Positions 52,778 to 61,840 of a stretch of 64,000 nucleotides of DNA are shown piece by piece. The position numbers and the translations under genes were made by a program. How positions within the stretch are numbered: the first letter of the stretch is position 1; each line of letters opens with the position of its first letter. Below the pieces are notes generated by a model. It was not told the DNA's origin and searched no databases. It saw only the letters and a list, made by a program, of their open reading frames with translations. The stretch is from Streptomyces sp. AC555_RSS877 (GTDB lineage Bacteria > Actinomycetota > Actinomycetes > Streptomycetales > Streptomycetaceae): positions 1 to 64,000 of the forward strand of contig NZ_JAGMUK010000005.1 in assembly GCF_019049245.1 (NCBI RefSeq), read 5' to 3'.

Positions 52778-54022
52778 GTGAACGCTACGGAACGGCTCGT
52801 CGCCGTGGCCGACGCCCACAGTGCGCACACCTACGATCCGCTGCCCGTGGTGGTCGCCACCGCGGACGGGGCCTGGATGACGGACGTGGAGGGGCGCCGC
52901 TTCCTGGACCTGCTGGCCGGCTACTCGGCCCTCAATTTCGGGCACGGCAACCGGCGGCTCGTGGCGGCGGCGAAGGCGCAGTTGGACCGGGTGACGCTGA
53001 CGTCCCGGGCGTTTCACCACGACCGGTTCGCGGCGTTCTGCGAGGAGCTCGCCGAACTGTGCGGCATGGAGAGGGTACTGCCGATGAACACCGGCACGGA
53101 GGCGGTGGAGACGGCGGTGAAGACCGCCCGCAAGTGGGGGTACCGGGTCAAGGGCGTGCCGACCGGGATGGCGAAGATCGTGGTCGCCGGCAACAACTTC
53201 CACGGGCGCACGACGACGGTCATCAGCTTCTCCACGGATTCCGAGGCGCGGGCGGACTTCGGGCCGTACACGCCGGGCTTCGAGATCGTGCCGTACGGGG
53301 ATCTGACGGCGATGCGCTCGGCGGTGACCGAGAACACGGTGGCGGTGCTGCTCGAACCGATCCAGGGCGAGGCGGGGGTGCTGGTGCCGCCGACCGGTTA
53401 TCTGCCGGGGGTGCGGGAGCTGACGCGGGAGCGGAACGTGTTGTTCGTGGCGGACGAGATCCAGTCGGGGCTAGGGCGGACGGGGCGGACGTTCGCGTGC
53501 GAGCACGAGGGGGTGGTGCCGGACGTGTATCTGCTGGGGAAGGCGCTCGGCGGCGGGATCGTGCCGGTGTCGGCGGTGGTGTCGAGCGCGGCGGTGCTCG
53601 GGGTGTTCCGGCCCGGGGAACACGGCTCGACGTTCGGCGGGAATCCGCTGGCCTGTGCAGTGGCACTGGAGGTCATCGCGATGCTGCGGTCGGGCGAGTA
53701 CCAGGCGCGGGCGGCGCGGCTGGGATCTCATCTGCTGCGGGAGCTGAGGGTGCTCGCGGGGACGGGCCGGCTGACGGCGGTGCGCGGGCGTGGGCTGTGG
53801 GCGGGGATCGACATCGCGCCGGCCTACGGCACGGGGCGGGAGGTGTCGGAGCGGCTGATGGAGCGGGGGGTGCTGGTGAAGGACACGCATGGGGCGACGA
53901 TCCGGATCGCGCCGCCCCTGGTCGTCTCCGAGGAGGACCTGGACTGGGGGTTGGCCCAGTTGCGTGCCGTACTGGATGTGGATGACGCACAGGTGGAGCA
54001 GGTCAGAACAGGGCGTCGGTGA
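52778..54022 (+). CDS. rocD: Ornithine aminotransferase
   Basis: A 414-residue class III PLP aminotransferase moving the delta-amino group of ornithine to 2-oxoglutarate, giving glutamate semialdehyde. Visible motifs: LLAGYSALNFGHGN, MNTGTEAVETAVKTARKWGY (about 103-122), LLEPIQGEAG, ADEIQSGLGRTG, and LLGKALGGG with the PLP lysine near 255. GTG 52778 is preceded by AGGGAGA. The 3' end overlaps a convergent pseudogene remnant by 20 bases. Confidence 0.9.
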   Translation: MNATERLVAVADAHSAHTYDPLPVVVATADGAWMTDVEGRRFLDLLAGYSALNFGHGNRRLVAAAKAQLDRVTLTSRAFHHDRFAAFCEELAELCGMERVLPMNTGTEAVETAVKTARKWGYRVKGVPTGMAKIVVAGNNFHGRTTTVISFSTDSEARADFGPYTPGFEIVPYGDLTAMRSAVTENTVAVLLEPIQGEAGVLVPPTGYLPGVRELTRERNVLFVADEIQSGLGRTGRTFACEHEGVVPDVYLLGKALGGGIVPVSAVVSSAAVLGVFRPGEHGSTFGGNPLACAVALEVIAMLRSGEYQARAARLGSHLLRELRVLAGTGRLTAVRGRGLWAGIDIAPAYGTGREVSERLMERGVLVKDTHGATIRIAPPLVVSEEDLDWGLAQLRAVLDVDDAQVEQVRTGRR

Positions 54023-54302
54023 GGCGGTCGACCTGGTCGGGGTCCGGGGCACAGCAGTAGAGGACGACCTCTTCGGCGCCGATGCCGAACAGGGCGTCGG
54101 TGGCCTCGCGGATCCGCTGGGGTGTGGTGAGGAGGCCGTTCACCATGCAGCCGGCGCGGCCGGTGAACTCGTAGTGGCTGTGGAGGTTGCGGCGGGCCAG
54201 GTCCGCGGTGGGCTCCGGGCCGAGGGCGACGCTGCGCTGGGCGACCAGGCGCGGGTGGCCGGGGCGGTCGTACTTCTGCCAGATGGCCTCGACGCTGGGG
54301 AC
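54003..54302 (-). pseudogene. 3' fragment of an LLM-class flavin-dependent oxidoreductase
   Basis: The minus strand encodes about 99 residues ending at a TGA (54003-54005). They read IWQKYDRPGHPRLVAQRSVA, then LHSHYEFTGRAGCMVNGLL, and TDALFGIGAEEVVLYCCAPD. This matches the C-terminal third of luciferase-like monooxygenases. Homology stops abruptly near 54303, where sequence of another broken gene begins. There is no start codon or promoter. In other Streptomyces an LLM oxidoreductase often sits next to rocD, so this is probably the remains of that gene. Confidence 0.75.
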
Positions 54303-54764
54303 CGCGGCGGGCCGGCGGCGTTGCGGTACGCGCTGCTCGGGGTGGCCGTGGCGGTGTCGCTGGTCGCGCTGGGCGGCGGGCGGCTGCCGGAGCGGGGACG
54401 AGCCGGGTTGCTCGGGCTGGCGGCCGGGTTCGGGGCGGTGGAGGTGACGGTGCGGTTGATCGACTCACTCGCGGTTCCGGACCTCCTGCGCCACCCGGCG
54501 GCGTACGCACTGCTGCTGGGCGGCGCCGCTGCGTTCCTCGCCTGACCTCGGGCCTGCGGACGGGGTCGGTCACGGCGACCACGGCCGGCCTGGTGATCGG
54601 GGAGACCCCCGGCCCGGCGGCGGCGGTGGGCGTCGCCTGGCTCGGGGACCGCACCCGGGAGGGGGTTGGCGTGGGTGGCGGTACCGGGGTTCGTCGTCGC
54701 GGTGGCCGGAGCGTTGGCGCTGGCACGGTTCGGGGAGGCGCCCGGGGCGGACGAGGGGGCGTAA
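54303..54764 (+). pseudogene. 5'-truncated, twice-frameshifted integral membrane protein (DMT-like)
   Basis: Three frames joined give the end of a hydrophobic multi-helix protein: LRYALLGVAVAVSLVALGGG, then RHPAAYALLLGGAAAFLA, then GLRTGSVTATTAGLVIGE and WLGDRTREG, finally PGFVVAVAGALALARFGEAP ending at TAA 54762-54764. One base appears lost near 54541 and one gained near 54662. The 5' half is missing where the LLM remnant begins. The pattern suggests a DMT/EamA-type permease. It is clearly non-functional. Confidence 0.75.
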
Positions 54765-54795
54765 GGTGGCCCGCTCTCGCCCCTGACCGACCTCC

Positions 54796-55584
54796 TCACC
54801 CCACCACCCCCATAGCCTCCGAGATCCCGTCCCACAGTCGGACCCTCGCCTCCAGTGCGACGTTCGCCGTGTCGATCGCCTCGCGCCAGCGGGTGTCGTC
54901 CGTGCCGCAGAGGTCGGCGACCATCTGCATGGCCATGGGGGTGTGTTCCTCGCCGTCGACCTCGATGTGGCGGGCCAGGTAGTCGCAGAAGAGGGGGAAA
55001 CGGTCGGTCCCGTCCTTCTTGATGACCTGGTCGAACATGTCGGGGATGAGGTCCTCGCGGGAGAAGGCGAAGGCGGCGGCCCGGCAGTGCAGGGGCCGGT
55101 CGGTGATGATCGCGAAGGTCGCGCGGACGAACTCGGCGGCGGGGGAGGGGACTTGGGCCACCCGTAGCGCCGACGGCACATCGTGGCCTTCCGTGATCAG
55201 CGCGAGGAACGTGTCGATCGGGCCGGTGTCGGCCGACGCCTCGGCCATGGCGGCGCGGTACAGCTCGAAGTGGCTGGTGAAGCCGCCGTTCAGCTCGTCG
55301 CTCTCCTCGACCAGCACGATGTCGTTGATGAGCCGTCGGCTCACGTCCGAGCCGCGCGGCACCCAGGGGACGTCGACGCAGGTGAGCTCCCGCTGCAGGG
55401 ACTTGAGCAGGGACATGAAGTCCCATACCGCGAACACGTGGTGCGTCATGAACGTCGCCATGCGTTCCCGGCTGCCTATCCGCTGATAAAGAGGATGGGC
55501 GGTGACTTCTTTTCGCGCGGATTCGATATCGGACCGGGCTCGGTCGATTCCCTCGTGGGACATGTTCCAGTCGTACCTGGGCAT
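54796..55584 (-). CDS. DUF3050 family protein, probable haem-oxygenase-like di-iron enzyme
   Basis: A 262-residue soluble helical protein of the DUF3050 type. Characteristic blocks are [20 protein letters not shown] (about 49-68), [12 protein letters not shown] followed by [10 protein letters not shown] (about 90-120), and [17 protein letters not shown] near 210. The spaced Glu/His residues fit the metal ligands of haem-oxygenase-like di-iron oxidases, a fold used in some clusters for N-oxygenation or C-C cleavage. This is a structural inference. The gene is divergent from the ABM/pabAB operon across a 219-base AT-richer region and is the first gene beyond the deletion scar. Confidence 0.75.
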   Translation of the reverse strand: MPRYDWNMSHEGIDRARSDIESARKEVTAHPLYQRIGSRERMATFMTHHVFAVWDFMSLLKSLQRELTCVDVPWVPRGSDVSRRLINDIVLVEESDELNGGFTSHFELYRAAMAEASADTGPIDTFLALITEGHDVPSALRVAQVPSPAAEFVRATFAIITDRPLHCRAAAFAFSREDLIPDMFDQVIKKDGTDRFPLFCDYLARHIEVDGEEHTPMAMQMVADLCGTDDTRWREAIDTANVALEARVRLWDGISEAMGVVG

Positions 55585-55803
55585 GGATCTCCTTCGATCA
55601 GGGAAGGTGATCGTGCAATCTTTTCCAGCCGCCCGGCAAGCGATTCCGAGAATTTTTAAGAAGTTGAGGAGAGTTACCCGCAGTACCTCTTCTTACAAGA
55701 CGCCAAGGCCACCGAAACGGCTATAAAGAGCCACGTTCCGGACACTCTCGAAAAACTTCGTTGATCTTTGAACGGGCTGTGTCCGCTTTCCGTACTCGAC
55801 CAC
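55585..55803. promoter_or_regulatory. Divergent promoter region at the start of the biosynthetic cluster
   Basis: 219 bases between the DUF3050 gene and the ABM gene, clearly more AT-rich than the surroundings (runs such as AATTTTTAAGAAG and TATAAAGAG). Both divergent promoters should be here. No palindromic operator stands out. Confidence 0.45.
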
Positions 55804-56382
55804 GTGACCAGTAATCCCGTCACCGTCACCGTGGCCTATCACGTAGTGCCGGGCCACGAGGGAGACTTCCACTCCTGGGGGTGGGCCATGCTGGCCGCGA
55901 GCGCACAACAACCGGGCTTCCTGGGGGGTGGCGTCCTTGTCGACGGAGAGGCGGAGTGGCATGTGGTCTATCGCTTCGCCAGCGAAGGAACCGCCCTGGC
56001 CTGGGAAGGCTCGACCACCCGCAGGCAGTGGGACCTCCGCGCGGAGGGATTCGCGCGGCAGACCGGCCGGCGCAGCGTTCGGGGCGCGAAGGCGTGGTTC
56101 GACATCCAGACCGACCGGCCCCCCGCCCCGCCCGCCCCGCCGTCGAAATGGAAGCTGTGGTTCGTAAATATGAGCGCCGTGTTCCCGCCGGTACTCCTGT
56201 TCAATGTGATCGCACTCCCCTATCTCGGCGCCTTCAATCCGTTCATTCGCACACTGCTGTTGTGCTTGTGCGTGACGGCCCTCGTCACGTGGATTCTGAT
56301 GCCGCGCCTTCAGCGTTTCTTCAAGAAATGGCTGTACCCACCGCTCCAGGCGCTCCGCGGACGGCACAAACGGACCGCCTAG
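55804..56382 (+). CDS. ABM-domain (antibiotic biosynthesis monooxygenase-like) membrane protein
   Basis: About 192 residues. The N-terminal ABM-like ferredoxin-fold domain (about 5-100) reads VTVTVAYHVVPGHEGDFHSWGW and QPGFLGGGVLVDGEAEWHVVYRF. The C-terminal half holds two transmembrane helices (about 120-142 and 148-170) and a basic tail, so the domain is tethered to the membrane. ABM proteins may be cofactor-free oxygenases or may lack catalysis. GTG 55804 suits the domain; a TTG at 55768 would add 12 residues. It lies 30 bases before pabAB, probably in one operon. Confidence 0.65.
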   Translation: MTSNPVTVTVAYHVVPGHEGDFHSWGWAMLAASAQQPGFLGGGVLVDGEAEWHVVYRFASEGTALAWEGSTTRRQWDLRAEGFARQTGRRSVRGAKAWFDIQTDRPPAPPAPPSKWKLWFVNMSAVFPPVLLFNVIALPYLGAFNPFIRTLLLCLCVTALVTWILMPRLQRFFKKWLYPPLQALRGRHKRTA

Positions 56383-56412
56383 CCCAGAGAACGACGCAAG
56401 GGAGGTGGGCGG

Positions 56413-58692
56413 GTGAAGACCCTGCTCATCGACAATTACGACTCGTACACGTACAACCTTTTCCAGCTGATCGCCGAGGTCAACGGCCAGGAGCCGGTGG
56501 TGATCCTCAATGACGCCCCCGCCGACACGATTCCGGATCTTGCGGAATTCGACAACGTGGTGGTGTCGCCGGGCCCGGGGCACCCGGCACAGGCCCGCGA
56601 CTTCGGTATCAGCGTCCGGGTGCTGGCCCGGTCCCCCGTTCCCGTGCTCGGCGTCTGCCTGGGCCACCAGGGCATCGCCCTCGGGGAGCGCGGCCGGGTG
56701 GGACCGGCCCCGGAGCCCCGGCACGGGCATCTGACCTCCGTACGGCATGACGGGCAGGACCTGTTCCAGGGCGTGCCTCAGTGCTTCACCGCGGTCCGCT
56801 ACCACTCGCTGGCCGTGCGCGAGCCGCTGCCCGAGACCCTGGAGGCCACCGCGTGGGCCGAGGACGGGGTGCTGATGGGGCTGCGGCACCGCACCCGCCC
56901 CCTGTGGGGTGTGCAGTTCCACCCCGAGTCGGTCCTCACCGAGTACGGCCACCGCATGCTCGTGAACTTCCGCAACCTCACGGCGGAACGGGCCCGCAAG
57001 CTGCGGACGAAGAACACGGCCGTGCCCCGGACCGAGGCGGTGGTCCCCCGCCCGGCGGCCTCCGAGACACCGAAGGCCACCGCGGCACCGTCCGGCACCG
57101 ACCCGAGGGCCGCCACGGACACCCCGTCGGCCTCCCCCGTGGCCATCCCCCGCCCCCGCCACCCCGGCCCCGCCTACCGTCTGCACACCCGCCGCATCGC
57201 CGGCGCCGTCGACGCGGAGGCGGCCTTCACGCGGATGTACGCCGCCTCGGAGCGGGCGTTCTGGCTGGACAGTTCACTGGTGGAGCCGGGTCGGTCCCGG
57301 TTCTCGTTCTTCGGTGACGACAGCGGGCCGCTCGCCGAGTTCGTGCGGTACGACGTCGCGGCCGGCCAGTGCGAGATCGAGCGGGCGGGCCGGCCGCCGC
57401 GCAAGGTCACGGCGAGTGTTTTCGACTACCTCAAGCGGCAGTTGGCGAACCGGCGCGTGGACGCCACCGGGCTGCCCTTCGACTTCACCGGCGGCTACGT
57501 CGGCTACTTCGGCTACGAGATGAAGGCCGACTGCGGCTCACCGAACCGACACTCGTCCGAAATGCCGGACGCCTGCTGGCTGTTCGCCGACCGGCTGATC
57601 GCGGTGGACCACCAGGGCGACTTCACCTACGCGGTCTGCCTGGCGGAGGACACCCCGCAGGCCACGCGACAGGCCACGGACTGGCTGGAGAGCACGCTCG
57701 CCCAGCTCACCTGCGTGACAGCCGACGCGGGTTCGGCCAGCGGCCTCCCGTTACCGCCCGCGCCCGCCCCGGCGCCGGACCTGCTCGCCGCCGAACCCTG
57801 GCTGGTCCGCGACCGGGCGACCTACCTCGCCGACATCGAGGCCTGCGGGCGGGAGCTCCGTGCCGGCACCAGTTACGAGATCTGCCTGACCAACGCGGCC
57901 CGTCTGCCCGCCCCGCCCGACGCCTACGACTTCTACCGCGTGCTGCGCCGCGTCAACCCGGCACCGTACGCCGCCTTCCTGAGGTTCAAGGACCTCGATG
58001 TGGCCGGCTCCTCCCCCGAGCGGTTCCTGCGCATCACCCGGGACGGCGTGGCCGAGGCCAGACCCATCAAGGGCACCGCGCCCCGCGGCGAGGGGCCCGA
58101 GGAGGACGCCCGGCTCCGGGACGCGCTGGCGGCCGACGCCAAGACACGCGCAGAGAACCTGATGATCGTCGACCTGCTCCGCAACGACCTGAGCCGCGTC
58201 TGCCGCACCGGGACCGTGCGGGTGCCCCGGCTGATGGCCACCGAGACGTACGCCACCGTGCACCAGCTCGTCTCCACCGTCGAGGGCCGGCTGCGCGCGG
58301 GCACCGACGCCGTGGACTGTGTGCGCGCCTGCTTCCCCGGCGGCTCCATGACCGGCGCGCCGAAGCTGCGCACGATGGAGATCATCGACTCGCTGGAGAC
58401 CGAGGCCCGCGGCGTCTACTCCGGGGCCCTCGGCTACCTGGGGTGCGGCGGCGGCGCGGATCTCAGCATCGTGATCCGTACGGCCGTACTCGCCGACGGG
58501 CTGATGCACCTGGGCGCCGGGGGCGCGATCGTCCTCGACTCGGACGCGGTCGCGGAGTACGACGAGATGCTGCTGAAGACGGCCGCGCAGATGCGGGCGC
58601 ACCGGGAGCACGCGGTCGCGCGGGTCCGGGAGCGGCGGGAGCGGATCGAGCCCCGGGTGCCGCGGACCGTCACCGAGGAGCCCGCCCGATGA
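56413..58692 (+). CDS. pabAB: Fused aminodeoxychorismate synthase (PabA-PabB)
   Basis: A 759-residue enzyme converting chorismate and glutamine to 4-amino-4-deoxychorismate. The glutamine amidotransferase domain (1-195) has Cys82 in GVCLGHQG and His170/Glu172 in QFHPES. A Pro/Ala/Thr linker (about 196-255) leads to the chorismate-binding domain (about 260-745). There the PIKGT motif carries Lys553, the residue that marks PabB rather than anthranilate synthase (PIAGT). LLRNDLSRV and PGGSMTGAPKLR are intact. Glutaminase-first order is typical of antibiotic clusters such as candicidin's. A TTA codon encodes Leu447, suggesting dependence on the bldA tRNA. GTG 56413 has GGGAGG upstream; the end overlaps the next gene. 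Confidence 0.92.
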   Translation: MKTLLIDNYDSYTYNLFQLIAEVNGQEPVVILNDAPADTIPDLAEFDNVVVSPGPGHPAQARDFGISVRVLARSPVPVLGVCLGHQGIALGERGRVGPAPEPRHGHLTSVRHDGQDLFQGVPQCFTAVRYHSLAVREPLPETLEATAWAEDGVLMGLRHRTRPLWGVQFHPESVLTEYGHRMLVNFRNLTAERARKLRTKNTAVPRTEAVVPRPAASETPKATAAPSGTDPRAATDTPSASPVAIPRPRHPGPAYRLHTRRIAGAVDAEAAFTRMYAASERAFWLDSSLVEPGRSRFSFFGDDSGPLAEFVRYDVAAGQCEIERAGRPPRKVTASVFDYLKRQLANRRVDATGLPFDFTGGYVGYFGYEMKADCGSPNRHSSEMPDACWLFADRLIAVDHQGDFTYAVCLAEDTPQATRQATDWLESTLAQLTCVTADAGSASGLPLPPAPAPAPDLLAAEPWLVRDRATYLADIEACGRELRAGTSYEICLTNAARLPAPPDAYDFYRVLRRVNPAPYAAFLRFKDLDVAGSSPERFLRITRDGVAEARPIKGTAPRGEGPEEDARLRDALAADAKTRAENLMIVDLLRNDLSRVCRTGTVRVPRLMATETYATVHQLVSTVEGRLRAGTDAVDCVRACFPGGSMTGAPKLRTMEIIDSLETEARGVYSGALGYLGCGGGADLSIVIRTAVLADGLMHLGAGGAIVLDSDAVAEYDEMLLKTAAQMRAHREHAVARVRERRERIEPRVPRTVTEEPAR

Positions 58693-58731
58693 CGACCGCA
58701 GCAGACCGTCGCCGAGGAGCCCGCCCGATGA
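58665..58731. repeat. 39-bp-offset duplication of the pabAB stop, RBS and start junction
   Basis: The 28 bases at 58665-58692 recur at 58704-58731 with one mismatch. Each copy contains GAGGAG, eight bases and ATGA, so the acyl ligase has two in-frame start sites with the same ribosome binding site. The 39-bp offset keeps the reading frame. Confidence 0.85.
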
Positions 58732-60251
58732 GGACACCCCAGCCCACCCTCTCCCCGGCCGACGTCGACGCCCCCGGGAACCTCGCCGCGCATCTCACCG
58801 CGCTCGCCGAGCGGCGCGGGTGGACCGGCCGGGCCGCCTTCCACCAGGGTCACCGGGTCTGGACCCATGGCGAGGTGCACGCCCTCGCGGCCCGCGCGGC
58901 CACCGTGCTCGCGGAGCACGGCGTGCGCCCCGGCGACCGGGTGCTGCTCGCCCTGCCCGACTCGATCGCCTGGGTGACGGCCTTTCTCGCCACCGCCCGT
59001 CTCGGGGCCGTGGCGGTGCTGGTCAACCCGGAACTCCCCGCGGCCGAACACACGTTCATGGCCAAGGACACCGAAGCCGTGCTGTGCGTGACAGGACCGG
59101 GCCTGGAGAGCCGCTTCAGCGACCGGGCGTGCCTCGGCGCCGACCACCTGCTCGCGCTCGCTCCCGTCACCGAGCCGGCCGAGGCCCACCCGGTCGACGC
59201 GCACACCCCGCTCTACGTCCAGTACACCTCCGGCACCACGGGCCGCCCCAAGGGAGTCGTGCACACGCACGGCGACCCGAGGACGTACCACGACCTGATC
59301 GGCCGACGGCTGCTGCGGATCACCCAGAGCGACGTCACCCTGTCCGTGTCGAAGCTGTACTTCGCCTACGGCTTCGGCAACGCCTTCGTCTTCCCGCTCT
59401 TCTCGGGTTCGTCGGCCGTGCTCGTGGACCGGCGTCCGACCCCGGCCGTCGTCGACGAGCTGGTCGCCCGGCACCGGGTGACTCTGCTCTACTCCGTGCC
59501 GTCCGCGTATGCCGCGCTGGTCGCCGAGCGGGGCGCCGGCCACGAGGCCTGCTTCGCCTCCGTGCGCGCGGCGGTGTCGGCCGGTGAGGGCATGCCGACG
59601 GGGCTCGGGATGCAGGTCGCCGAGGTGCTGGGCGCGCCGGTGCTGGAGCAGATCGGCTCCACCGAGGCGGGGCACGCCTTCTGCGCCAACGGCTTCGAGT
59701 ACAACCGTCCCGGCACCGTCGGCCGTCCGGTCCCCGGCTTCGAGGTGGAGTTGCGGGACCGGGACGGGCATCCGGTCCCGGAGGGCGCCGAGGGTGAACT
59801 GTGGGTGCGCGGGCCGACGGTGACGCCCGGCTATCTGAACCGGCCCGAGGAGACGGACCGTGCCCTGGTCGGCGGCTGGCTGGCCACCCGGGACCGGGCG
59901 TGCCGCGAACCGGACGGCACCTACCGGCATCTGGGCCGCGCCGACGACATGGAGATGGTCGGCGGCATCACCGTCTCCCCGCTGGAGGTGGAGGCCGTGC
60001 TGCGGACGCATCCGGCGGTGCGGGAGGTCGCGGTCACGGCCGTCCCGGACGGGAACGGCCGCAGCCGGCTGCGCGCCTTCGTCGTCCCCGCCGCAGCCCT
60101 GCCGTCCGGGCTGGCGGATGACCTGATCCGGCTGGCCCGGGCGCACCTGGCCGCCTTCAAGGTCCCTCGCAGTGTCAGTTTCGTCCCGTCCCTGCCCCGC
60201 ACTCCCACCGGAAAGCTCCGCCGTCACCTGGTCCGCAGGGGCGCGTGGTGA
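58689..60251 (+). CDS. Benzoate-CoA ligase family enzyme (aryl-CoA ligase)
   Basis: A 520-residue AMP-forming ligase (507 if started at 58728) that probably activates p-aminobenzoate or a related aryl acid as CoA thioester. The adenylation motifs are YTSGTTGRPKGVVHTHGD (about 179-196), SKLYFAYGFGNAFVFPLF (benzoate-CoA-ligase type), QIGSTEAGHAFCAN, and GELWVRGPTVTPGYLNRPEE. The C-terminal swinging domain ends PTGKLRRHLV with the catalytic lysine. The start overlaps the pabAB stop (ATGA). The substrate is inferred from the neighbouring ADC synthase; 4-hydroxybenzoate or benzoate is also possible. Confidence 0.85.
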   Translation: MTTAADRRRGARPMRTPQPTLSPADVDAPGNLAAHLTALAERRGWTGRAAFHQGHRVWTHGEVHALAARAATVLAEHGVRPGDRVLLALPDSIAWVTAFLATARLGAVAVLVNPELPAAEHTFMAKDTEAVLCVTGPGLESRFSDRACLGADHLLALAPVTEPAEAHPVDAHTPLYVQYTSGTTGRPKGVVHTHGDPRTYHDLIGRRLLRITQSDVTLSVSKLYFAYGFGNAFVFPLFSGSSAVLVDRRPTPAVVDELVARHRVTLLYSVPSAYAALVAERGAGHEACFASVRAAVSAGEGMPTGLGMQVAEVLGAPVLEQIGSTEAGHAFCANGFEYNRPGTVGRPVPGFEVELRDRDGHPVPEGAEGELWVRGPTVTPGYLNRPEETDRALVGGWLATRDRACREPDGTYRHLGRADDMEMVGGITVSPLEVEAVLRTHPAVREVAVTAVPDGNGRSRLRAFVVPAAALPSGLADDLIRLARAHLAAFKVPRSVSFVPSLPRTPTGKLRRHLVRRGAW

Positions 60252-60274
60252 CCATGTCAGGAAGGAAGGGCTCC

Positions 60275-61840
60275 ATGCCCGAACAACCCCTGCTCGCCGA
60301 CCGCGGGTTCTATCTCGGCCCGGTGTTCCGGCGGGCGGCCGACCGCCACGGGGCCGTCTTCGTCACGCTGGACCGGCCCCTGGACGTCAACCCGTCCCTG
60401 GGGACCGACCTGAGCTATCCCGTGCTGGCCGACGTGGTCGAGGAGCTGTCGGGACGGCTGTGGGAGGCCGGGGTACGGCCCTCGGAGCAGGTGGTCGTAC
60501 ACAAGACGGACAACGTCGACATCGTACTGCTGACCTGCGCGGTCTCCCGGATCGGCGCGGTGCCGGTGCTGCTCTCGCCCGGTCTCGCCGGTCCCGTGGT
60601 GGGGCAGTTGCTGGCGCGGCTGCGGCGGCCGTGGCTGATCACCGACCGGGCGAAGCTCCAAGGCCCGCTCCAGGACGTCGAGTTGTCCGGGCTCGTGCGC
60701 AGAACCCTCTCCGTGGACGACGCCCCCGGCGCCGAACCGCTGGAGAAGTACGCCGGATCCGAGCCGCCCGCACCCGTACGACTCCATCCCCGGGAGCCCG
60801 CCCTGATCACCCACAGCTCAGGCACCACGGGCGTTCCCAAGCTCGCCGTGCACTGCGCGCACACCATGTGGAACCGGCTCGTACCGCAGCAGGCGATGGG
60901 CTGGCCCACTCGGGGCGAGACCGCGGCGCTGCACATGTCGTTCGTGCACTCGCGCTTCTACCACCTGCTCGGCGTCCTGCTGCACTTCGGCAGCCCGCTG
61001 GTGCTGATCACCGACCCGGACCCGGCGAGTGTGGGGCCGCTGCTGGTGCGGCACCGGCCCGGGATCGTCGAGACGCACCCCAACACCTTCGTCCTGTGGG
61101 AGGAGTTGGCCGACGCGCCGGGGGCACCGCTGTCGCGGGTCAAGGCGTACGGCTCCACGTTCGACGCGATCCACCCGCGGACCGTACGGCGGCTGCTGGG
61201 CGCCTCGAGACGGCGTACGCCCTGGCTGATCCAGCTGTACGGGCAGAGCGAGACGGGACCGGTGGCGTTCCAGTGGTTCACCCGGCGCAGTGCCGCCCGC
61301 GCGGACGGCCGCCGGGTCGGGATCGGGATACCGGGGTTCACCCGGGTCCGGGTCACGGACGCCGGCGGGAGGCGGGCGGCGCCCGGGACGGCGGGCCGGA
61401 TCGAGGCCCGCACGAGGGGCCGGATCCTCACCTACCTCGGGGCCCGGGAGCAGTACGAGCGCCAACTCGACGGCGACTGGTGGCAGATGGGCGACATGGG
61501 GTACCGCAGCCGGCTGGGCGTCCTGCATCTGCTCGACCGTGAGATCGACCAGATCGGCGCGGTGCACAGCAATCTGGAGGTGGAGGACGTGCTGATGTCC
61601 CGGCTGGAGGAGCTGCGGGAGGTCGTCATCGTGCCCGGCGCGGACCGGGAGCCGGTGCCGGTGGTGTGCGTGCGGGGAGAGCGGCCGCTGGACGCGGAGC
61701 GCTGGCGGGAGGCCACAGCCGATCTGCCCGCGATGGCCGAGCCGCGGCAGTGGCGGTTCGAGGAGCTGCCGATGACCGCCACGTGGAAGGTGAAGCGGGT
61801 GGAGATCACCCGCATGCTGGCCGAGGGCGCGCGCACGTGA
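60275..61840 (+). CDS. Second AMP-dependent acyl-CoA ligase/synthetase
   Basis: A 521-residue adenylate-forming enzyme of a different subfamily. Motifs: THSSGTTGVPKLAVHCAHTMWNRL (about 188-211), FVHSRFYHLLGVLLHFG, QLYGQSETGPVAFQW, WWQMGDMGY and the C-terminal TATWKVKRVEI with a lysine at the usual catalytic place. It could activate a second carboxylic acid to be joined to the aryl unit or load a carrier protein. ATG 60275 is chosen because GGAAGGAAGGG precedes it; GTG 60245 and ATG 60254 lie closer to the preceding stop. Its stop overlaps the monooxygenase start (GTGA). Confidence 0.82.
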   Translation: MPEQPLLADRGFYLGPVFRRAADRHGAVFVTLDRPLDVNPSLGTDLSYPVLADVVEELSGRLWEAGVRPSEQVVVHKTDNVDIVLLTCAVSRIGAVPVLLSPGLAGPVVGQLLARLRRPWLITDRAKLQGPLQDVELSGLVRRTLSVDDAPGAEPLEKYAGSEPPAPVRLHPREPALITHSSGTTGVPKLAVHCAHTMWNRLVPQQAMGWPTRGETAALHMSFVHSRFYHLLGVLLHFGSPLVLITDPDPASVGPLLVRHRPGIVETHPNTFVLWEELADAPGAPLSRVKAYGSTFDAIHPRTVRRLLGASRRRTPWLIQLYGQSETGPVAFQWFTRRSAARADGRRVGIGIPGFTRVRVTDAGGRRAAPGTAGRIEARTRGRILTYLGAREQYERQLDGDWWQMGDMGYRSRLGVLHLLDREIDQIGAVHSNLEVEDVLMSRLEELREVVIVPGADREPVPVVCVRGERPLDAERWREATADLPAMAEPRQWRFEELPMTATWKVKRVEITRMLAEGART

